Source: Acidobacteriota bacterium
GTDB taxonomy: Bacteria; Acidobacteriota; Holophagae; Holophagales; Holophagaceae
Assembly (NCBI GenBank): GCA_016213735.1
Contig: JACQZU010000021.1
Location: 1-64,000, forward strand
Direction: 5' to 3'
DNA: 64,000 bases
A model generated the notes under the pieces. The model was not told the DNA's origin and did not search any database. It saw nothing but the letters and a program-made list of their open reading frames with translations. Numbering within the stretch: the first letter of the stretch is position 1; the number at the start of each line of letters is the position of its first letter. A program made the position numbers and the translations under genes. Of this stretch, positions 1 through 9,936 are shown piece after piece.

Positions 1-449
1 CCGCCACCCCGCCGGGCGGGCCCGTCCGGGGCTGACGGGGCTTGAACCCGCGAGGAGGCTCCGCCGCCGAGAGCGCAGCACCGAAGGTGCAAGCGAGCGG
101 GAGGGCGCTCCAGTGGAGCGCCCGATCGGTGGAGGGATGGGCTCGGCGTGAGCGGAGGGCCTCCGGTGGAGGCCCGGAGCAGCCGAGCCTAGACCTTGGA
201 TCGAGCCTGAAGGGCGAAGACACAGCGTTCGAGCCCCCCGCGGGTGGCGCCGCCACCCCGCCGGGCGGGCCCGTCCGGGGCTGACGGGGCTTGAACCCGC
301 GAGGAGGCTCCGCCGCCGAGAGCGCAGCTCCGAAGGTGCAAGCGAGCGGGAGGGCGCTCCAGTGGAGCGCCCGATCGGTGGTGGGATGGGCTCGGCGTGA
401 GCGGAGGGCCTCCGGTGGAGGCCCGGAGCAGCCGGCCCAAGACCGTGGA
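1..449. repeat. tandem 249-bp structured repeat (two copies)
   Basis: Bases 6-200 recur at 255-449 with few mismatches, a head-to-tail repeat with a period of 249 bp; the first copy is cut by the window edge. Each copy holds short perfect hairpins, for example stems GGGCGCTCC/GGAGCGCCC and GGGCCTCC/GGAGGCCC. The period is a multiple of three, so an open frame persists through both copies, but the predicted peptide is Gly/Ala/Arg-rich, has no family look and follows the hairpins. I read the region as non-coding structured repeat DNA. Confidence 0.85.
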
Positions 450-558
450 TCGAGCCCGACGGGTGATGAGAGGGAGTTCGAGCTCGCGGCGGGCCTGCCG
501 AGGCCCACGAGACAGCGAGATAGAGCGTCCGGCCCTGGCCAAGCCCGGACCCGCGAGA

Positions 559-745
559 GAGGCTCCACCTCCAGGAGCGCAGCCCCGGAGGGGCAAGGGA
601 CTGGGAGCATCCTGCCGCGCAGGATGCGTCAGGTGGAGGCTCCACCTCCAGGAGCGCAGCCCCGGAGGGGCAAGGGACTGGGAGCATCCTGCCGCGCAGG
701 ATGCGTCAGGTGGAGGCTCCACCTCCAGAAGCGCAGCCCCGGAGG
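559..745. repeat. 77-bp tandem repeat, 2.4 copies
   Basis: Units begin at 559, 636 and 713, each starting GAGGCTCCACCTCC. The first two are complete and nearly identical; the third stops after about 30 bases. Each full unit has hairpins GCCCC/GGGGC and GCATCCTGC/GCAGGATGC. The opening motif GAGGCTCC-x-CC-x-CC-GAGCGCAG followed by a short hairpin and CAAG also opens the 249-bp unit upstream, so both belong to one family. Bases 746-877 hold no gene that I can see; a small CTCAGG/CCTGAG inverted repeat lies just before the regulator gene. Confidence 0.85.
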
Positions 746-877
746 AGCAGATCGAAGAAATGCCCGCCCGGGGGGGTGCCGTGGGCGGGAGGGACTGTTC
801 GGGTCCGGGCGGCTAAACTTTGTCCAACCCGCACGCCTCAACCCACGCGGCTCTCAGGATCCCCTGAGGTATTCCAG

Positions 878-2362
878 TTGCCCCTTCGCGACCTCATCCC
901 GAAATTGGACCGTGCCTCCCAGGAACCCCTGGCGGTCCAGCTGGTGCGTCTCCTGGCCGCGGAGGTCGCCTCCGGCCGTTTGGCCAGGGGCGAGCCGCTC
1001 CCCGGGTCCAGGGCCTTGGCGGAGGAGCTGGAACTCTCCCGCCACACGGTCATGGCCGCCCTCCGTGAACTGGAAGCCGAGGGCTGGGTGGAGAGCCGGC
1101 CCGGCAGCGGAACCTTCGTGGTGGATCGCCTTCCCGCCGGACCACCCCGCCACTGGGGGCCGCTCCCGAGCCCGGGCGGAATCCCGGACGAGCCTCCCTT
1201 CGATCTTGCCAGCCAATTCCTCCCCCTTTCGACCATGGGCGGGGTGGTCTTCGACCTCTCGGAGGCGATCTCCGATCCCCGCCTGGCCCCCAAGGACGCA
1301 CTCGCGAAGGCCTACCAGCGAGCCCTTCGCCGGCACGGAGACGAGCTCCTCGGGACCGGCGAGCCCCGGGGCAACCAATCCCTTCGTGAGCACCTGGCCG
1401 CCTACCTGACGGGCGCCCGTGGTTTCAAGGTGGGCCCCGACCAGGTCCTGTTGACCCGGGGAGGCACCGACTCCCTCGCGCTCCTGGCCCAGGCCCTTCT
1501 GGTCCCGGGGGGTCATGTGGCCGTGGAGAATCCCGGGAACCCCGCGGTCTGGGACGCCTTCCGGACCCTGCCGGGGGTCCACCTCCATCCCGTGCCGGTG
1601 GACGAAGAGGGGCTCAGGGTGGATGCCCTCGAAACCCTGCTCTCCTCCCACTCCCTGGCCCTGGTCCACCTCACTCCCTTCCACCAGTTCCCCACGCAGT
1701 GCAGCCTCAGCGCCAGCCGGAGGTCCAGGCTCCTGGCCCTGGCCCGGGAGCACGAATTCGCCATCCTGGAGGACGAACCCACCTTCGAATTCCACGGTCC
1801 TTCCAGGCCCCTCCTTCCCCTGGCCAGCGCGGACACGCGCGGGGCGGTCGTCCACCTCGGAAGCTTCGCCCCCTGGCTGGCGCCGGGACTTCCCCTGGGA
1901 TTCCTGGTGGCGTCCCGCACCCTCGTGGACAGGCTGGCCCGCCTTCGCCGGGACCGACGGATCACGGGGGACCGCGTCCTGGAATGGGCCATGGCGGACC
2001 TCATCCGGGACGGCGACTTCGAGCGCCACCTGGCCCGGGCCCGCAAGACCTACCAGGAACGGAAGGAGGTCTTCCTGGCCCAGGCCATGGCCCATCTCGG
2101 GCCGGAATTCCGGTGCGCCGATCCCCCCGGGGGCCTCGGCTGCTGGCTGAAGGTTCCCGACCATCTCGACACCGATGCCTGGGCCAGCCACTGCCGGGCG
2201 GCCGGAGTCCAGATCCATCCGGGGCGGCGTTTCGACTTCCAGGGCAGACCCCTGCCCGCCGTCTTCCTGGGCTTCGCCCACCTTCAGGACGGGGAGGCGA
2301 GGGACGCCCTCCATCGGATGCGGGGCGCCGTGGACAAGGCCCTCCAGAGCCGCCTTGCCTGA
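878..2362 (+). CDS. MocR-family regulator (GntR wHTH plus aminotransferase-fold domain)
   Basis: A 494-residue protein with a GntR-type winged helix (about residues 5-75, with GEPLPGSRALAEEL and SRHTVMAALREL) followed by a class-I aminotransferase-fold domain (about 110-490), the MocR/PdxR/GabR layout. These proteins bind DNA and use PLP or a PLP-amino acid adduct as effector. The PLP-lysine motif, normally GSFSK, reads GSFAP here, so the Schiff-base lysine is proline (about residue 332), and the usual EDDY motif is EDEPT. The effector site is therefore probably altered. I start it at the TTG at 878 because the frame upstream is repeat DNA and TGAGG lies just ahead of it; this start is uncertain. 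It overlaps the kinase gene, which suggests cotranscription. Confidence 0.85.
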   Translation: MPLRDLIPKLDRASQEPLAVQLVRLLAAEVASGRLARGEPLPGSRALAEELELSRHTVMAALRELEAEGWVESRPGSGTFVVDRLPAGPPRHWGPLPSPGGIPDEPPFDLASQFLPLSTMGGVVFDLSEAISDPRLAPKDALAKAYQRALRRHGDELLGTGEPRGNQSLREHLAAYLTGARGFKVGPDQVLLTRGGTDSLALLAQALLVPGGHVAVENPGNPAVWDAFRTLPGVHLHPVPVDEEGLRVDALETLLSSHSLALVHLTPFHQFPTQCSLSASRRSRLLALAREHEFAILEDEPTFEFHGPSRPLLPLASADTRGAVVHLGSFAPWLAPGLPLGFLVASRTLVDRLARLRRDRRITGDRVLEWAMADLIRDGDFERHLARARKTYQERKEVFLAQAMAHLGPEFRCADPPGGLGCWLKVPDHLDTDAWASHCRAAGVQIHPGRRFDFQGRPLPAVFLGFAHLQDGEARDALHRMRGAVDKALQSRLA

Positions 2363-5300
2363 ACCCGGCCTTTCCCTTCCGCCGGGCCCGCCTGAGCAGC
2401 TGGGGCCCTACCGGGTCCTGGAGCGCCTGGGGGAGGGCGGCATGGGCGTGGTGTACCTCGCCTTTGACGTCGAGCTCGGCCGGCGCGTCGCCCTCAAGTG
2501 GCTCAAGCATGGCAACCCCGCCATGGTTGAACGGCTGCTCCAGGAGGCCCAGCTCCACGCCCGGGTCGAGCATCCCAACGTCTGCCGCCTGTACCACGCG
2601 GGCGAGCACCAGGGCGCACCCTACCTGGTGCTCCAGCTCGTCCGGGGGGAGACCCTCGACCAGGTCGCGCCCCGGCTCTCCCTTGACGCCAAGCTCCGCC
2701 TCATGGTGGCCATCGCCGACGGCGTCCAGGCGGCCCACCGCCAGGGCCTCATCCACCGCGACCTCAAGCCGGGCAACCTGATGGTGGAGCCGGACGAGGC
2801 CGGCGGGTGGCGTCCCTACGTGATGGACTTCGGCCTGGCCCGCGATGACGCCTCCGGCACCCTCACCATGGCGGGCACACTCCTGGGGAGTCCCGCCTAC
2901 ATGGCCCCGGAGCAGATCGCCGGCGGCTGGGTGGACCCCCGCACCGACGTCTACGGACTCGGGGCATCCCTCTTCGAATGCCTCACGGGCCGGCCTCCCT
3001 TTCAGGGCCAGACCCTTCCCGAGGTTCTCCACAAGGTCCAGACCGAACGCCTGCCCGCCCTACGGAGCCTCTGTCCCGGGCTGCCCGGGGATCTGGAAGT
3101 CATCCTCGCCTGCGCCACCGCCAAGGACCCCGGTTCCAGGTATCCCAGCGCCGCCGCCTTCCGCGACGACCTCCAGCGCCTCCTGGATGGCGAACCCATT
3201 CGTGCCCGGCGTGCCTCCCTCCCCCAGCGGATCCGCCTCTGGGTCCGTCGGAACCCCCGCCTGGCCGCGGTGAGCGCCGCCGGGGCCGCCGGGGTCCTCC
3301 TCCTGGGCGGGCTCTGGGCCAGGGCCGAGCGGGGTTCGGCGGAGCGCGCCCGCTTTTCCCGCCAGTTCGGGGAGCAGGTGGCCGCCCTCGAGCAGATCGG
3401 ACGCATCTCGGCGCTGCTCCCCCTCCACGACACCCGGGCGGAACGGCTCGAGATCCGGCAACGCATGGACCGCATTCGCGCCGACCTGGACCGGGCCGGA
3501 TCCGCCGGCGCGGGCCCGGGACACTACGCGCTGGGCCGCGGGTACCTCACCCTGGGCGAGGACGCCCAGGCCCGGCGACACCTCGAACGCTCCTGGAAGG
3601 CAGGCTCCCGCGACCCGGATACGGCCGCATCCCTCGGCCTGGTCCTGGGTCGCCTCTACCAGAAGGAACTCTCGGGCCTGGGCGCCATCGACCGGAAGGA
3701 TCTCCGCGAACTCCGGCTCAAGGAGATCGAACTGGCCTTCCGAGACCCGGCCCTGGCCTTCCTCCGCCAGGCCAGGGGCGCCCGAACCGAATCTCCCCAT
3801 CTCCTCGAGGGCCGAATCGCCGCCTACGAGAAACGCTTCGACGAGGCCCGCGCCCTCGCCCGGCGCACGCTCCAGGAACAGCCATGGTCCTATGAAGCCC
3901 GCCGCCTCGAAGCCGAAACTTTCCTCGCCCAGGCGCGAACAGCCACCGACACCGGGGATTGGGGAGAAGCCCTGAAGGCTTCCGAACAGGCCGGAGCCTC
4001 CCTGGCGGCCGGCCTTGAAATCGCCCGCAGCGACACAGGCCTGCACGACGCCGAAAGCGCCCGGCGCCTCCTGGTCCTCGAATCCGAGATTCCCCAGGGC
4101 CGCTTCCTCGAGGCGCGGGTGGATTGGGTGCTGGAGGGATGCAACGCCGCCCTCCAGGCTGATCCGGGCAGCCTCCGGGCCCTGGAAACCAAGGCCATGC
4201 TTTTCGCCCGCCTGGGGCAGCATCAGGCCAGCCATGGCGTGGACCCGGGGCCCGCCTTCCATCGCTCCCGGGAGGCGGCGGAGACCGCCCTCCAGCTGCA
4301 TCCGGACGCCACAGGCCCGTGCATCACCATCGGATTCGCCTGCTGGCAGGAAGCGGAGCACCAAAAGGGGAAGGGCCAGGATCCCCGCCCCACCGCCCGG
4401 GCTGGGATCGCGGCGCTTTCCCGGGCCGCCGAATTGGATCCGGGGAATTCGGTGCCCCTCAGTTACGCGGGCGTCATCGAACGGGCCGTGGGGGACTTCG
4501 AATACCACCACGGGGAGGATCCGCGCCCCGCCCTGGCCCGGGCCTCGGCCCACCTGGAGAAGGCCGTGGCCCTCAATCCACGCAACACCGCGGCCCTGAA
4601 CAACCTATCCCTGGTGCACTACTCCCGGGGCCGCTACGAGGGACGCCACGGCAGGGACCCCGTGCCCGACTTCCGGACCGCCATCGCGCGCCTGGAGGCC
4701 TCGATCACCATCAACCCCAGGCTTTCCCCGGTGTTCAACAACCTGGGGGCGATCCGCCACGAACTGGCCTCTCACCTTTACAAGGTCGGCCTTTCCTGGG
4801 AAGTGGACCTGGACCTGGCCCTGGAGTCCTTCCGACGCGCCGCCGAACTCAACCCGCAGAACCCGTCCCCCCGCTACAACCTCGCTTTCACGCTCCACAA
4901 CAAGGCGGAGTGGCTCCTCGATGGAAAGGGCGCTGATCCCACCGCTCTGCTGGAGGACGCCCGCCGGGCCATCCGGGCGGCCCTGGACCTAAAGCCGGAC
5001 GATGCCGAAAACCACCTCGAGGCGGCCCAGATCTCCCGGATCCTGGGCCGGTGGGCCCTTCGCCAGGGGCGTTCCCCCCAAGCCCTGTTTGATGCCGCCG
5101 ACCAGGACCTGGAACGGGGCGTCCGGTTGAATCCCCAGGACGCCAGCCTTCGAACCGGGCAGGCGGAGGTCGCGATGGCCCGGCTGGAAGGACCTGTTGC
5201 CCCCGCGACCCGCAAGCGAATCCTGGGGCAGGCCCTTGCCGCGGCGGAAAAGGCCCTGGCCATCAGCCCCGAAAGCCTCCAGGCCCAGGGCCTCCGGGGT

Positions 5301-5480
5301 CGGGCCCTGCTGGGGCTCGCCGAGATCGATCCCACCCCCCCATCCCGCCGTGCACGCGCAACCCAGGCCCTCGCCGCTTTCGAGACCTCCATCCGCCAGG
5401 ATTCCAAGTCCCTGGGAAGCTTCCGGGATGACCTGGAACGGGCTCGGCGCCTCGTGAAGGGGGAGGGCACCTTCCGATAG
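2355..5480 (+). CDS. membrane Ser/Thr protein kinase with TPR-type C-terminal region
   Basis: A PknB-type kinase of about 1041 residues from a TTG start that overlaps the regulator's stop by 8 bp. The kinase domain (about 18-290) is complete: glycine loop GEGGMGVVY, ATP lysine K48, HRDLKPGN with D136, DFG with D158, and SPAYMAPEQ. One transmembrane segment follows at about 303-323. The remaining 700 residues are helical repeats of TPR type (ALNPRNTAALNNLSLVHYSR, LNPQNPSPRYNLAF). This is a common acidobacterial design, probably sensing or scaffolding through the repeats. The start is inferred: no ATG or GTG fits between the regulator's stop and the kinase fold. Its substrate is unknown. Confidence 0.88.
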   Translation: MPEPGLSLPPGPPEQLGPYRVLERLGEGGMGVVYLAFDVELGRRVALKWLKHGNPAMVERLLQEAQLHARVEHPNVCRLYHAGEHQGAPYLVLQLVRGETLDQVAPRLSLDAKLRLMVAIADGVQAAHRQGLIHRDLKPGNLMVEPDEAGGWRPYVMDFGLARDDASGTLTMAGTLLGSPAYMAPEQIAGGWVDPRTDVYGLGASLFECLTGRPPFQGQTLPEVLHKVQTERLPALRSLCPGLPGDLEVILACATAKDPGSRYPSAAAFRDDLQRLLDGEPIRARRASLPQRIRLWVRRNPRLAAVSAAGAAGVLLLGGLWARAERGSAERARFSRQFGEQVAALEQIGRISALLPLHDTRAERLEIRQRMDRIRADLDRAGSAGAGPGHYALGRGYLTLGEDAQARRHLERSWKAGSRDPDTAASLGLVLGRLYQKELSGLGAIDRKDLRELRLKEIELAFRDPALAFLRQARGARTESPHLLEGRIAAYEKRFDEARALARRTLQEQPWSYEARRLEAETFLAQARTATDTGDWGEALKASEQAGASLAAGLEIARSDTGLHDAESARRLLVLESEIPQGRFLEARVDWVLEGCNAALQADPGSLRALETKAMLFARLGQHQASHGVDPGPAFHRSREAAETALQLHPDATGPCITIGFACWQEAEHQKGKGQDPRPTARAGIAALSRAAELDPGNSVPLSYAGVIERAVGDFEYHHGEDPRPALARASAHLEKAVALNPRNTAALNNLSLVHYSRGRYEGRHGRDPVPDFRTAIARLEASITINPRLSPVFNNLGAIRHELASHLYKVGLSWEVDLDLALESFRRAAELNPQNPSPRYNLAFTLHNKAEWLLDGKGADPTALLEDARRAIRAALDLKPDDAENHLEAAQISRILGRWALRQGRSPQALFDAADQDLERGVRLNPQDASLRTGQAEVAMARLEGPVAPATRKRILGQALAAAEKALAISPESLQAQGLRGRALLGLAEIDPTPPSRRARATQALAAFETSIRQDSKSLGSFRDDLERARRLVKGEGTFR

Positions 5481-5634
5481 GGGGGCCCGACTCCGGCGAG
5501 GGACCGGTGCTTGGCAGGTCCGGGCGGCCCCCCTGAATCCATGTCCCGGCCTGCGGGGCCTCGGTTTTCCGGACTTGAGCTTCCGGGACCGAGGCCCCAT
5601 TCTGGTGGATTGGCATGCTCCAGGCCCTCGCACC

Positions 5635-7092
5635 ATGAAGCTCCCCGTCGTCGCCCTCTGCGGACGCCCCAACGTGGGCAAGTCCACCCTCTTCAATCGG
5701 CTCACGCGCAGCCGGGCGGCCCTGGTGCACGACCTGCCAGGGATGACGCGGGACCGCAGCTACGGCCTGGTCACCTGCCTGGGGGAGGGCGGAGCTCCGG
5801 AGGAGGTGCTCCAGCTCGTGGACACCGGCGGCCTCGATTTTGAGGGGGAGGATGTCATCACCTCGGGAATCACCCGGATGGCGCAAGGTGCCCTGGAGGA
5901 GGCGCACGTCGTCGTGCTCCTCGTGGATGGCCATGACGGGTGCACCACCGGGGACGAAGAAATCGCCGCCCGGTTGAGGACCCTTGGGAAACCGGTCCTG
6001 CTCGCCGTCAACAAGCTCGACGGCATGAAGGGCGGGGCGCCGGACGGGGCCTTCTACGCCCTGGGGTTCGACCAGGTGCACCAGGTGTCGGCGGCCCACG
6101 GAGCGGGAGTGCCCGAACTCCTGGCGGCTCTCCGTGCCCGGCTGCCCTTCCACCGGAGCCCGGAGGAAGCCGACCTTCCGGCCCCGGACGAGGAACTGCG
6201 CCTGGCCATCATCGGCCGCCCCAATGTGGGCAAGAGTTCCCTCACGAACCGGATTCTCGGCTACGAACGCAGCCTGGTGAGCGAGGTGGCGGGCACCACG
6301 CGGGACACGGTGGACACGGTCTTCCGGAGGGGAGAGCGGGTCTACCGCCTCATCGACACCGCGGGGATCCGGCGCAAAGGGAAGACCACCCTCGGGGCGG
6401 AGAAGCTGTCCATCCTCAAGGCCCGGCAGGCCATGGCCCGGGCCGATGTCTCCCTTCTGCTCCTCGACGCCGTGGAGGGGGTCACCCACCAGGACGCCGT
6501 GGTGGCGGGCTACGCCCAGGAGGCCGGCGCGGCCGTGATCCTGGTGGTGAACAAGTGGGACCTCATCGAGAAGGACGGATACACCTCCCTGGCCTTCGAG
6601 GAACGGATCCGGCGGGAGCTGGGCTTCCTGAACCACGCCCCCATGATCTTCATCAGCGCCCTGACCGGGCAGCGGGTGACCCGGCTCTTCGAGACGATCC
6701 ACGAGGTGGCGGCAGCCCACGCGCGCCGCGTCTCCACCGGAGAGCTGAACCGCTTCCTCCGGGAGGCGGTGGCCGCCAACAGCCCCCCCGCCGTGGACGG
6801 CAAGCTCCCCAAGCTCTTCTTCATGGCCCAGGTCGGCGTGCGCCCCCCCACCTTCGTCATCAAGGCCAACACCGAACGCGGCCTGCACTTCAGCTACATG
6901 CGCTACCTCGAGAACCGCCTGCGGGAGGCCTTCGACCTCGCGGGCACCCCCCTTCGCGTCAGCGTGCAGCGGCGAGGCAAGAAAGACCATGAGGACGAGG
7001 AACGCGCTCCCGTGCGCCGGGTCCTGGATGTCGGCGAAGGGCTCCTGCCGTCCAGGCGCAAAGCACACGCCGCCCCCCGCCGGAAAAACTGA
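5635..7092 (+). CDS. der: ribosome biogenesis GTPase Der (EngA)
   Basis: Der has two tandem GTPase domains and a C-terminal KH-like domain and assists 50S subunit assembly. Both G1 motifs are present (GRPNVGKST near residue 9, GRPNVGKSS near 193), as are both G3 (DTGG and DTAG) and both NKxD motifs (NKLD, NKWD). At 485 residues it matches the family length (E. coli 490). The ATG at 5635 opens directly into the first GTPase domain (MKLPVVALCGRPN); the frame is open further upstream, but that extension has no Der similarity. The gene stands alone between the kinase and the protease. Confidence 0.97.
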   Translation: MKLPVVALCGRPNVGKSTLFNRLTRSRAALVHDLPGMTRDRSYGLVTCLGEGGAPEEVLQLVDTGGLDFEGEDVITSGITRMAQGALEEAHVVVLLVDGHDGCTTGDEEIAARLRTLGKPVLLAVNKLDGMKGGAPDGAFYALGFDQVHQVSAAHGAGVPELLAALRARLPFHRSPEEADLPAPDEELRLAIIGRPNVGKSSLTNRILGYERSLVSEVAGTTRDTVDTVFRRGERVYRLIDTAGIRRKGKTTLGAEKLSILKARQAMARADVSLLLLDAVEGVTHQDAVVAGYAQEAGAAVILVVNKWDLIEKDGYTSLAFEERIRRELGFLNHAPMIFISALTGQRVTRLFETIHEVAAAHARRVSTGELNRFLREAVAANSPPAVDGKLPKLFFMAQVGVRPPTFVIKANTERGLHFSYMRYLENRLREAFDLAGTPLRVSVQRRGKKDHEDEERAPVRRVLDVGEGLLPSRRKAHAAPRRKN

Positions 7093-7207
7093 AGCCCCCA
7101 GGAACCGACAGGGCCATGACGAAGGTGTGGCGAATCCTTCTTCCAGTGGGCCCGGGGATGGGGAAAAAGGACCTCACGGGTCATTGGATTTGATTCTATT
7201 TATTGTT

Positions 7208-7235
7208 TTGACAATGTTTAAAATGAAAATATTTA
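7208..7235 (+). promoter_or_regulatory. candidate sigma-70 promoter in an A+T-rich gap
   Basis: The gap between der and the M4 protease gene (7093-7424) has a sharply A+T-rich core at about 7185-7275, rare in this window. Within it TTGACA at 7208-7213 is followed after 16 bases by TATTTA at 7230-7235. This would leave a 5' leader of about 180 bases before the protease start. No other gene is visible in the gap. Confidence 0.5.
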
Positions 7236-7424
7236 TTTAGAAATGATTTCTATTAAAATTAACAAAGCTTAACTTTCCTGTGACGCTTTCCGGCTTGATG
7301 GTGGGATCCAGTCTCCGTTCCTTCCCATCCCATCCACCCGGTCCACCCGACCGAACGCCCGCCCCCCAGGCCCTTGACTGGGCTGGGGCGCCGGGCATCC
7401 ACCCTCATCTCCTGGGAGTCGTCC

Positions 7425-9836
7425 ATGGCCACAAGCCGCCTTGCTCTTTCCCTCCTGACCGCCGCCCTGGTGGCGGGACCGGTCCTCGCCGAGGCACGCC
7501 CCCGCGTCCTCGCGGCCGTGGATCGCCTCCAGGCCCAGCGCTTCGACCTCGGCCTCGACAGCCAGCATGGGTTCGCGGTGAAGAACCTCCACGAGGACGA
7601 GCTCGGCCAGAGCCATGTCCGCTTCCATCAGACCTACCAGGGCGTCCGGGTCTTCGGGGGCGAGGTCATCGCCCACCTCGACCGGGAGGGCGGCAACCTT
7701 CCCTACACCAACGACCTGAAGCGCGGCATCAACATCAACACCATTCCCTCCCTCGGCGCCGCCGAGGCCCTGGCCACCGCGACCATGGACCTGCAGGCCC
7801 GGGGCGCCTTCACCAGCGAGCCCACGGCCGAGCTGGTGATCCTTCCCATCGAACAGGAGCGGGTCCGGTCCAACCGCGCCCTGCAGCGTGACGGGGAGGT
7901 CAATGCGGTCGATATGGTCCGAGAGCTCCAGGGTTACCGCCTCGCCTACCACGTGCACACCGAGCTGGAGAACGGCGCCGACGAGACGGCCCACACCGAC
8001 TACATGATCGACGCCCACACCGGCGCCATCCTCCGGAAGTGGAGCACCCTGCGCACCACCGACGCCGTGGGCACCGCCAACACCCAGTTCAGCGGGGCGG
8101 TGAGCATCCACACGAATTTCACCGGCACCACCTACGAGCTGCGGGACATCTTCCGCTCCATGAACATTGCCACCTACGACCTCAACCACGGCACGGGCAG
8201 CGGCACCGGGACCCTCTACACCGACGCCGACAACGTGTGGGGCAACGGCCTGAACTACACCGGCAGCACCACCTCCACCACCAGCGCCACCGGCCAGACC
8301 GCCGCGGTGGACGCCCACTACGGCATCGAGATCACCTTCGACTTCTTCAAGAACCTCTTCAACCGCAATGGCATCGACGGCGCCGGCCGCGCGACCTACA
8401 GCCGGGTGCACTACAGCACCAGCTACGACAACGCCTTCTGGTCCGACACCTGCTTCTGCATGACCTACGGCGACGGCAGCGCCTTCAAGAGCCTCGAGTC
8501 CCCCGACGTCGCGGGCCACGAGATGAGCCACGGGGTGTGCGCCAACAGCGCCAACCTCACCTACTCCGGCGAGTCGGGCGGCCTGAACGAGTCCAACTCC
8601 GACATCTTCGGGAACATGGTCGAGCTCTACGCCAAGAGCGGGTTCGTGATGCCCGCCACCGTCGCCAACACCGACGGGGCCTGGCTGGTGGGCGAGCAGC
8701 TCCGCACCACCCCGCTGCGCTACATGACCAAGCCCAGCAAGGACGGCGCCTCCAAGGACGCCTGGAGCAGCACCCTGGGCAGCCTTGACGTGCACTACAG
8801 CAGCGGCCCCAACAACCGCATGTTCTTCTTCCTGAGCCAGGGCGCCAGCGCCACCAGCACCAGCGACTACTACAGCTCCTACGTGCCGGCCGGATTCACC
8901 GGAATCGGGCCCGAGAAGGCCTCCCGCATCTGGTACCGCGCCCTCACGGTGTACCTCACCGCCTCTTCCAACTACGCCGCGGCCCGCACGGCCTGCATCA
9001 ACTCCGCCAAGGACCTCTACGGCGCGGGCGGAGCCGAGGAGGCCGCCGTGTGGAACGCCTACGCCGCCATCAACGTGGGCGCCAAGTGGACCCCCACCAC
9101 CCCCACCGCCCCCTCCATCACCACCCAGCCGGCCAGCCAGAGCGTGGTGGTGGGCAGCACCGCCACCTTCACCGTCGCCGCCAGCGGCACGGCCCCCTTC
9201 ACCTACCAGTGGTACAAGGGCGCCGCCGCCATCGCCGGCGCCACCGCCGCCACCTACACCACCCCGGCCACGACCCTGGCCGACAGCGGCAGCACCTTCT
9301 ACGTGACCGTCACCAACAGCCTGGGCAGCGCCACCAGCAACACCGCCACCCTGACCGTCACCACCGCCCCCACCACCACCGAACTGGTCACCAACGGCGG
9401 CTTCGAGAGCGGCGCCACGGGCTGGGCCGGCACCACCGGCGCCATCAACACCTGGACCAACCAGCCCGCCCGCACCGGCACCAAGAACGCCTGGCTGCAG
9501 GGGAACGGCACCACCACCACCGAGAACCTGACCCAGTCCATCACGATCCCGGCGGCGGCCACCAAGGCCACCCTCACCTTCTGGATCCACATCGACACGG
9601 CGGAGACCACCACCTCCATCGCCTACGACACCCTCAAGGTCCAGGTCATCAACGGGACCACCACCACCACCCTGGCCACCTACAGCAACCTGAACAAGGC
9701 CACGGGTTATGTCCAGAAGACCTTCGACCTCACCAGCTTCAAGGGCAAGACCGTCACCCTGAAGTTCCTGGGCAAGGAGGACAGTTCCCTCCAGACCTCC
9801 TTCGTCCTCGACGACGTGAGCGTCAAGGTCCAGTAG
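7425..9836 (+). CDS. secreted thermolysin-family (M4) metalloprotease with Ig-like domain
   Basis: An 803-residue exported zinc endopeptidase. A signal peptide (about 1-22, MATSRLALSLLTAALVAG) is followed by an FTP/PepSY-type propeptide (about 25-200) and the M4 catalytic domain. Zinc ligands are visible as HEMSH (H365, E366, H369) and the downstream glutamate of GGLNESNSD (E389). An Ig-like domain spans about 560-650 (QPASQSVVVGSTATFTV), then a jelly-roll-like domain (TNGGFESGATGW to the end) that may bind cell-wall or extracellular material. The ATG at 7425 is preceded by CTGGGAG and opens the signal peptide. An A+T-rich promoter region lies upstream and a strong terminator follows, so it is probably monocistronic. 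Confidence 0.95.
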   Translation: MATSRLALSLLTAALVAGPVLAEARPRVLAAVDRLQAQRFDLGLDSQHGFAVKNLHEDELGQSHVRFHQTYQGVRVFGGEVIAHLDREGGNLPYTNDLKRGININTIPSLGAAEALATATMDLQARGAFTSEPTAELVILPIEQERVRSNRALQRDGEVNAVDMVRELQGYRLAYHVHTELENGADETAHTDYMIDAHTGAILRKWSTLRTTDAVGTANTQFSGAVSIHTNFTGTTYELRDIFRSMNIATYDLNHGTGSGTGTLYTDADNVWGNGLNYTGSTTSTTSATGQTAAVDAHYGIEITFDFFKNLFNRNGIDGAGRATYSRVHYSTSYDNAFWSDTCFCMTYGDGSAFKSLESPDVAGHEMSHGVCANSANLTYSGESGGLNESNSDIFGNMVELYAKSGFVMPATVANTDGAWLVGEQLRTTPLRYMTKPSKDGASKDAWSSTLGSLDVHYSSGPNNRMFFFLSQGASATSTSDYYSSYVPAGFTGIGPEKASRIWYRALTVYLTASSNYAAARTACINSAKDLYGAGGAEEAAVWNAYAAINVGAKWTPTTPTAPSITTQPASQSVVVGSTATFTVAASGTAPFTYQWYKGAAAIAGATAATYTTPATTLADSGSTFYVTVTNSLGSATSNTATLTVTTAPTTTELVTNGGFESGATGWAGTTGAINTWTNQPARTGTKNAWLQGNGTTTTENLTQSITIPAAATKATLTFWIHIDTAETTTSIAYDTLKVQVINGTTTTTLATYSNLNKATGYVQKTFDLTSFKGKTVTLKFLGKEDSSLQTSFVLDDVSVKVQ

Positions 9837-9855
9837 ACCTGCCGTCCCCGGACCG

Positions 9856-9890
9856 GAGAGCCGCCCCCACGGGCGGCTCTCTTGTATTAT
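9856..9890 (+). terminator. intrinsic terminator of the M4 protease gene
   Basis: An 11-bp perfect stem, GAGAGCCGCCC pairing with GGGCGGCTCTC around a CCAC loop, lies 20 bases after the stop codon and is followed by TTGTATTATTT. Confidence 0.85.
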
Positions 9891-9936
9891 TTGGGAAAGC
9901 TTCAATTCAGGTCGGTGACAGGTTTACACTTCTGCC

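Noticed and set aside
42-1409. Open frames through the tandem repeats (MNPRGGSAAESAA... twice)
   Set aside because: The frames follow from a repeat period divisible by three; there is no ribosome site, and the sequence is dominated by hairpins.
7269-9905. 878-residue reverse-strand open frame opposite the M4 protease gene
   Set aside because: It is Gly/Val-rich with no family motif, and mirrors the third-base bias of the real gene on the other strand. The protease has a signal peptide, HEMSH motif, promoter and terminator.
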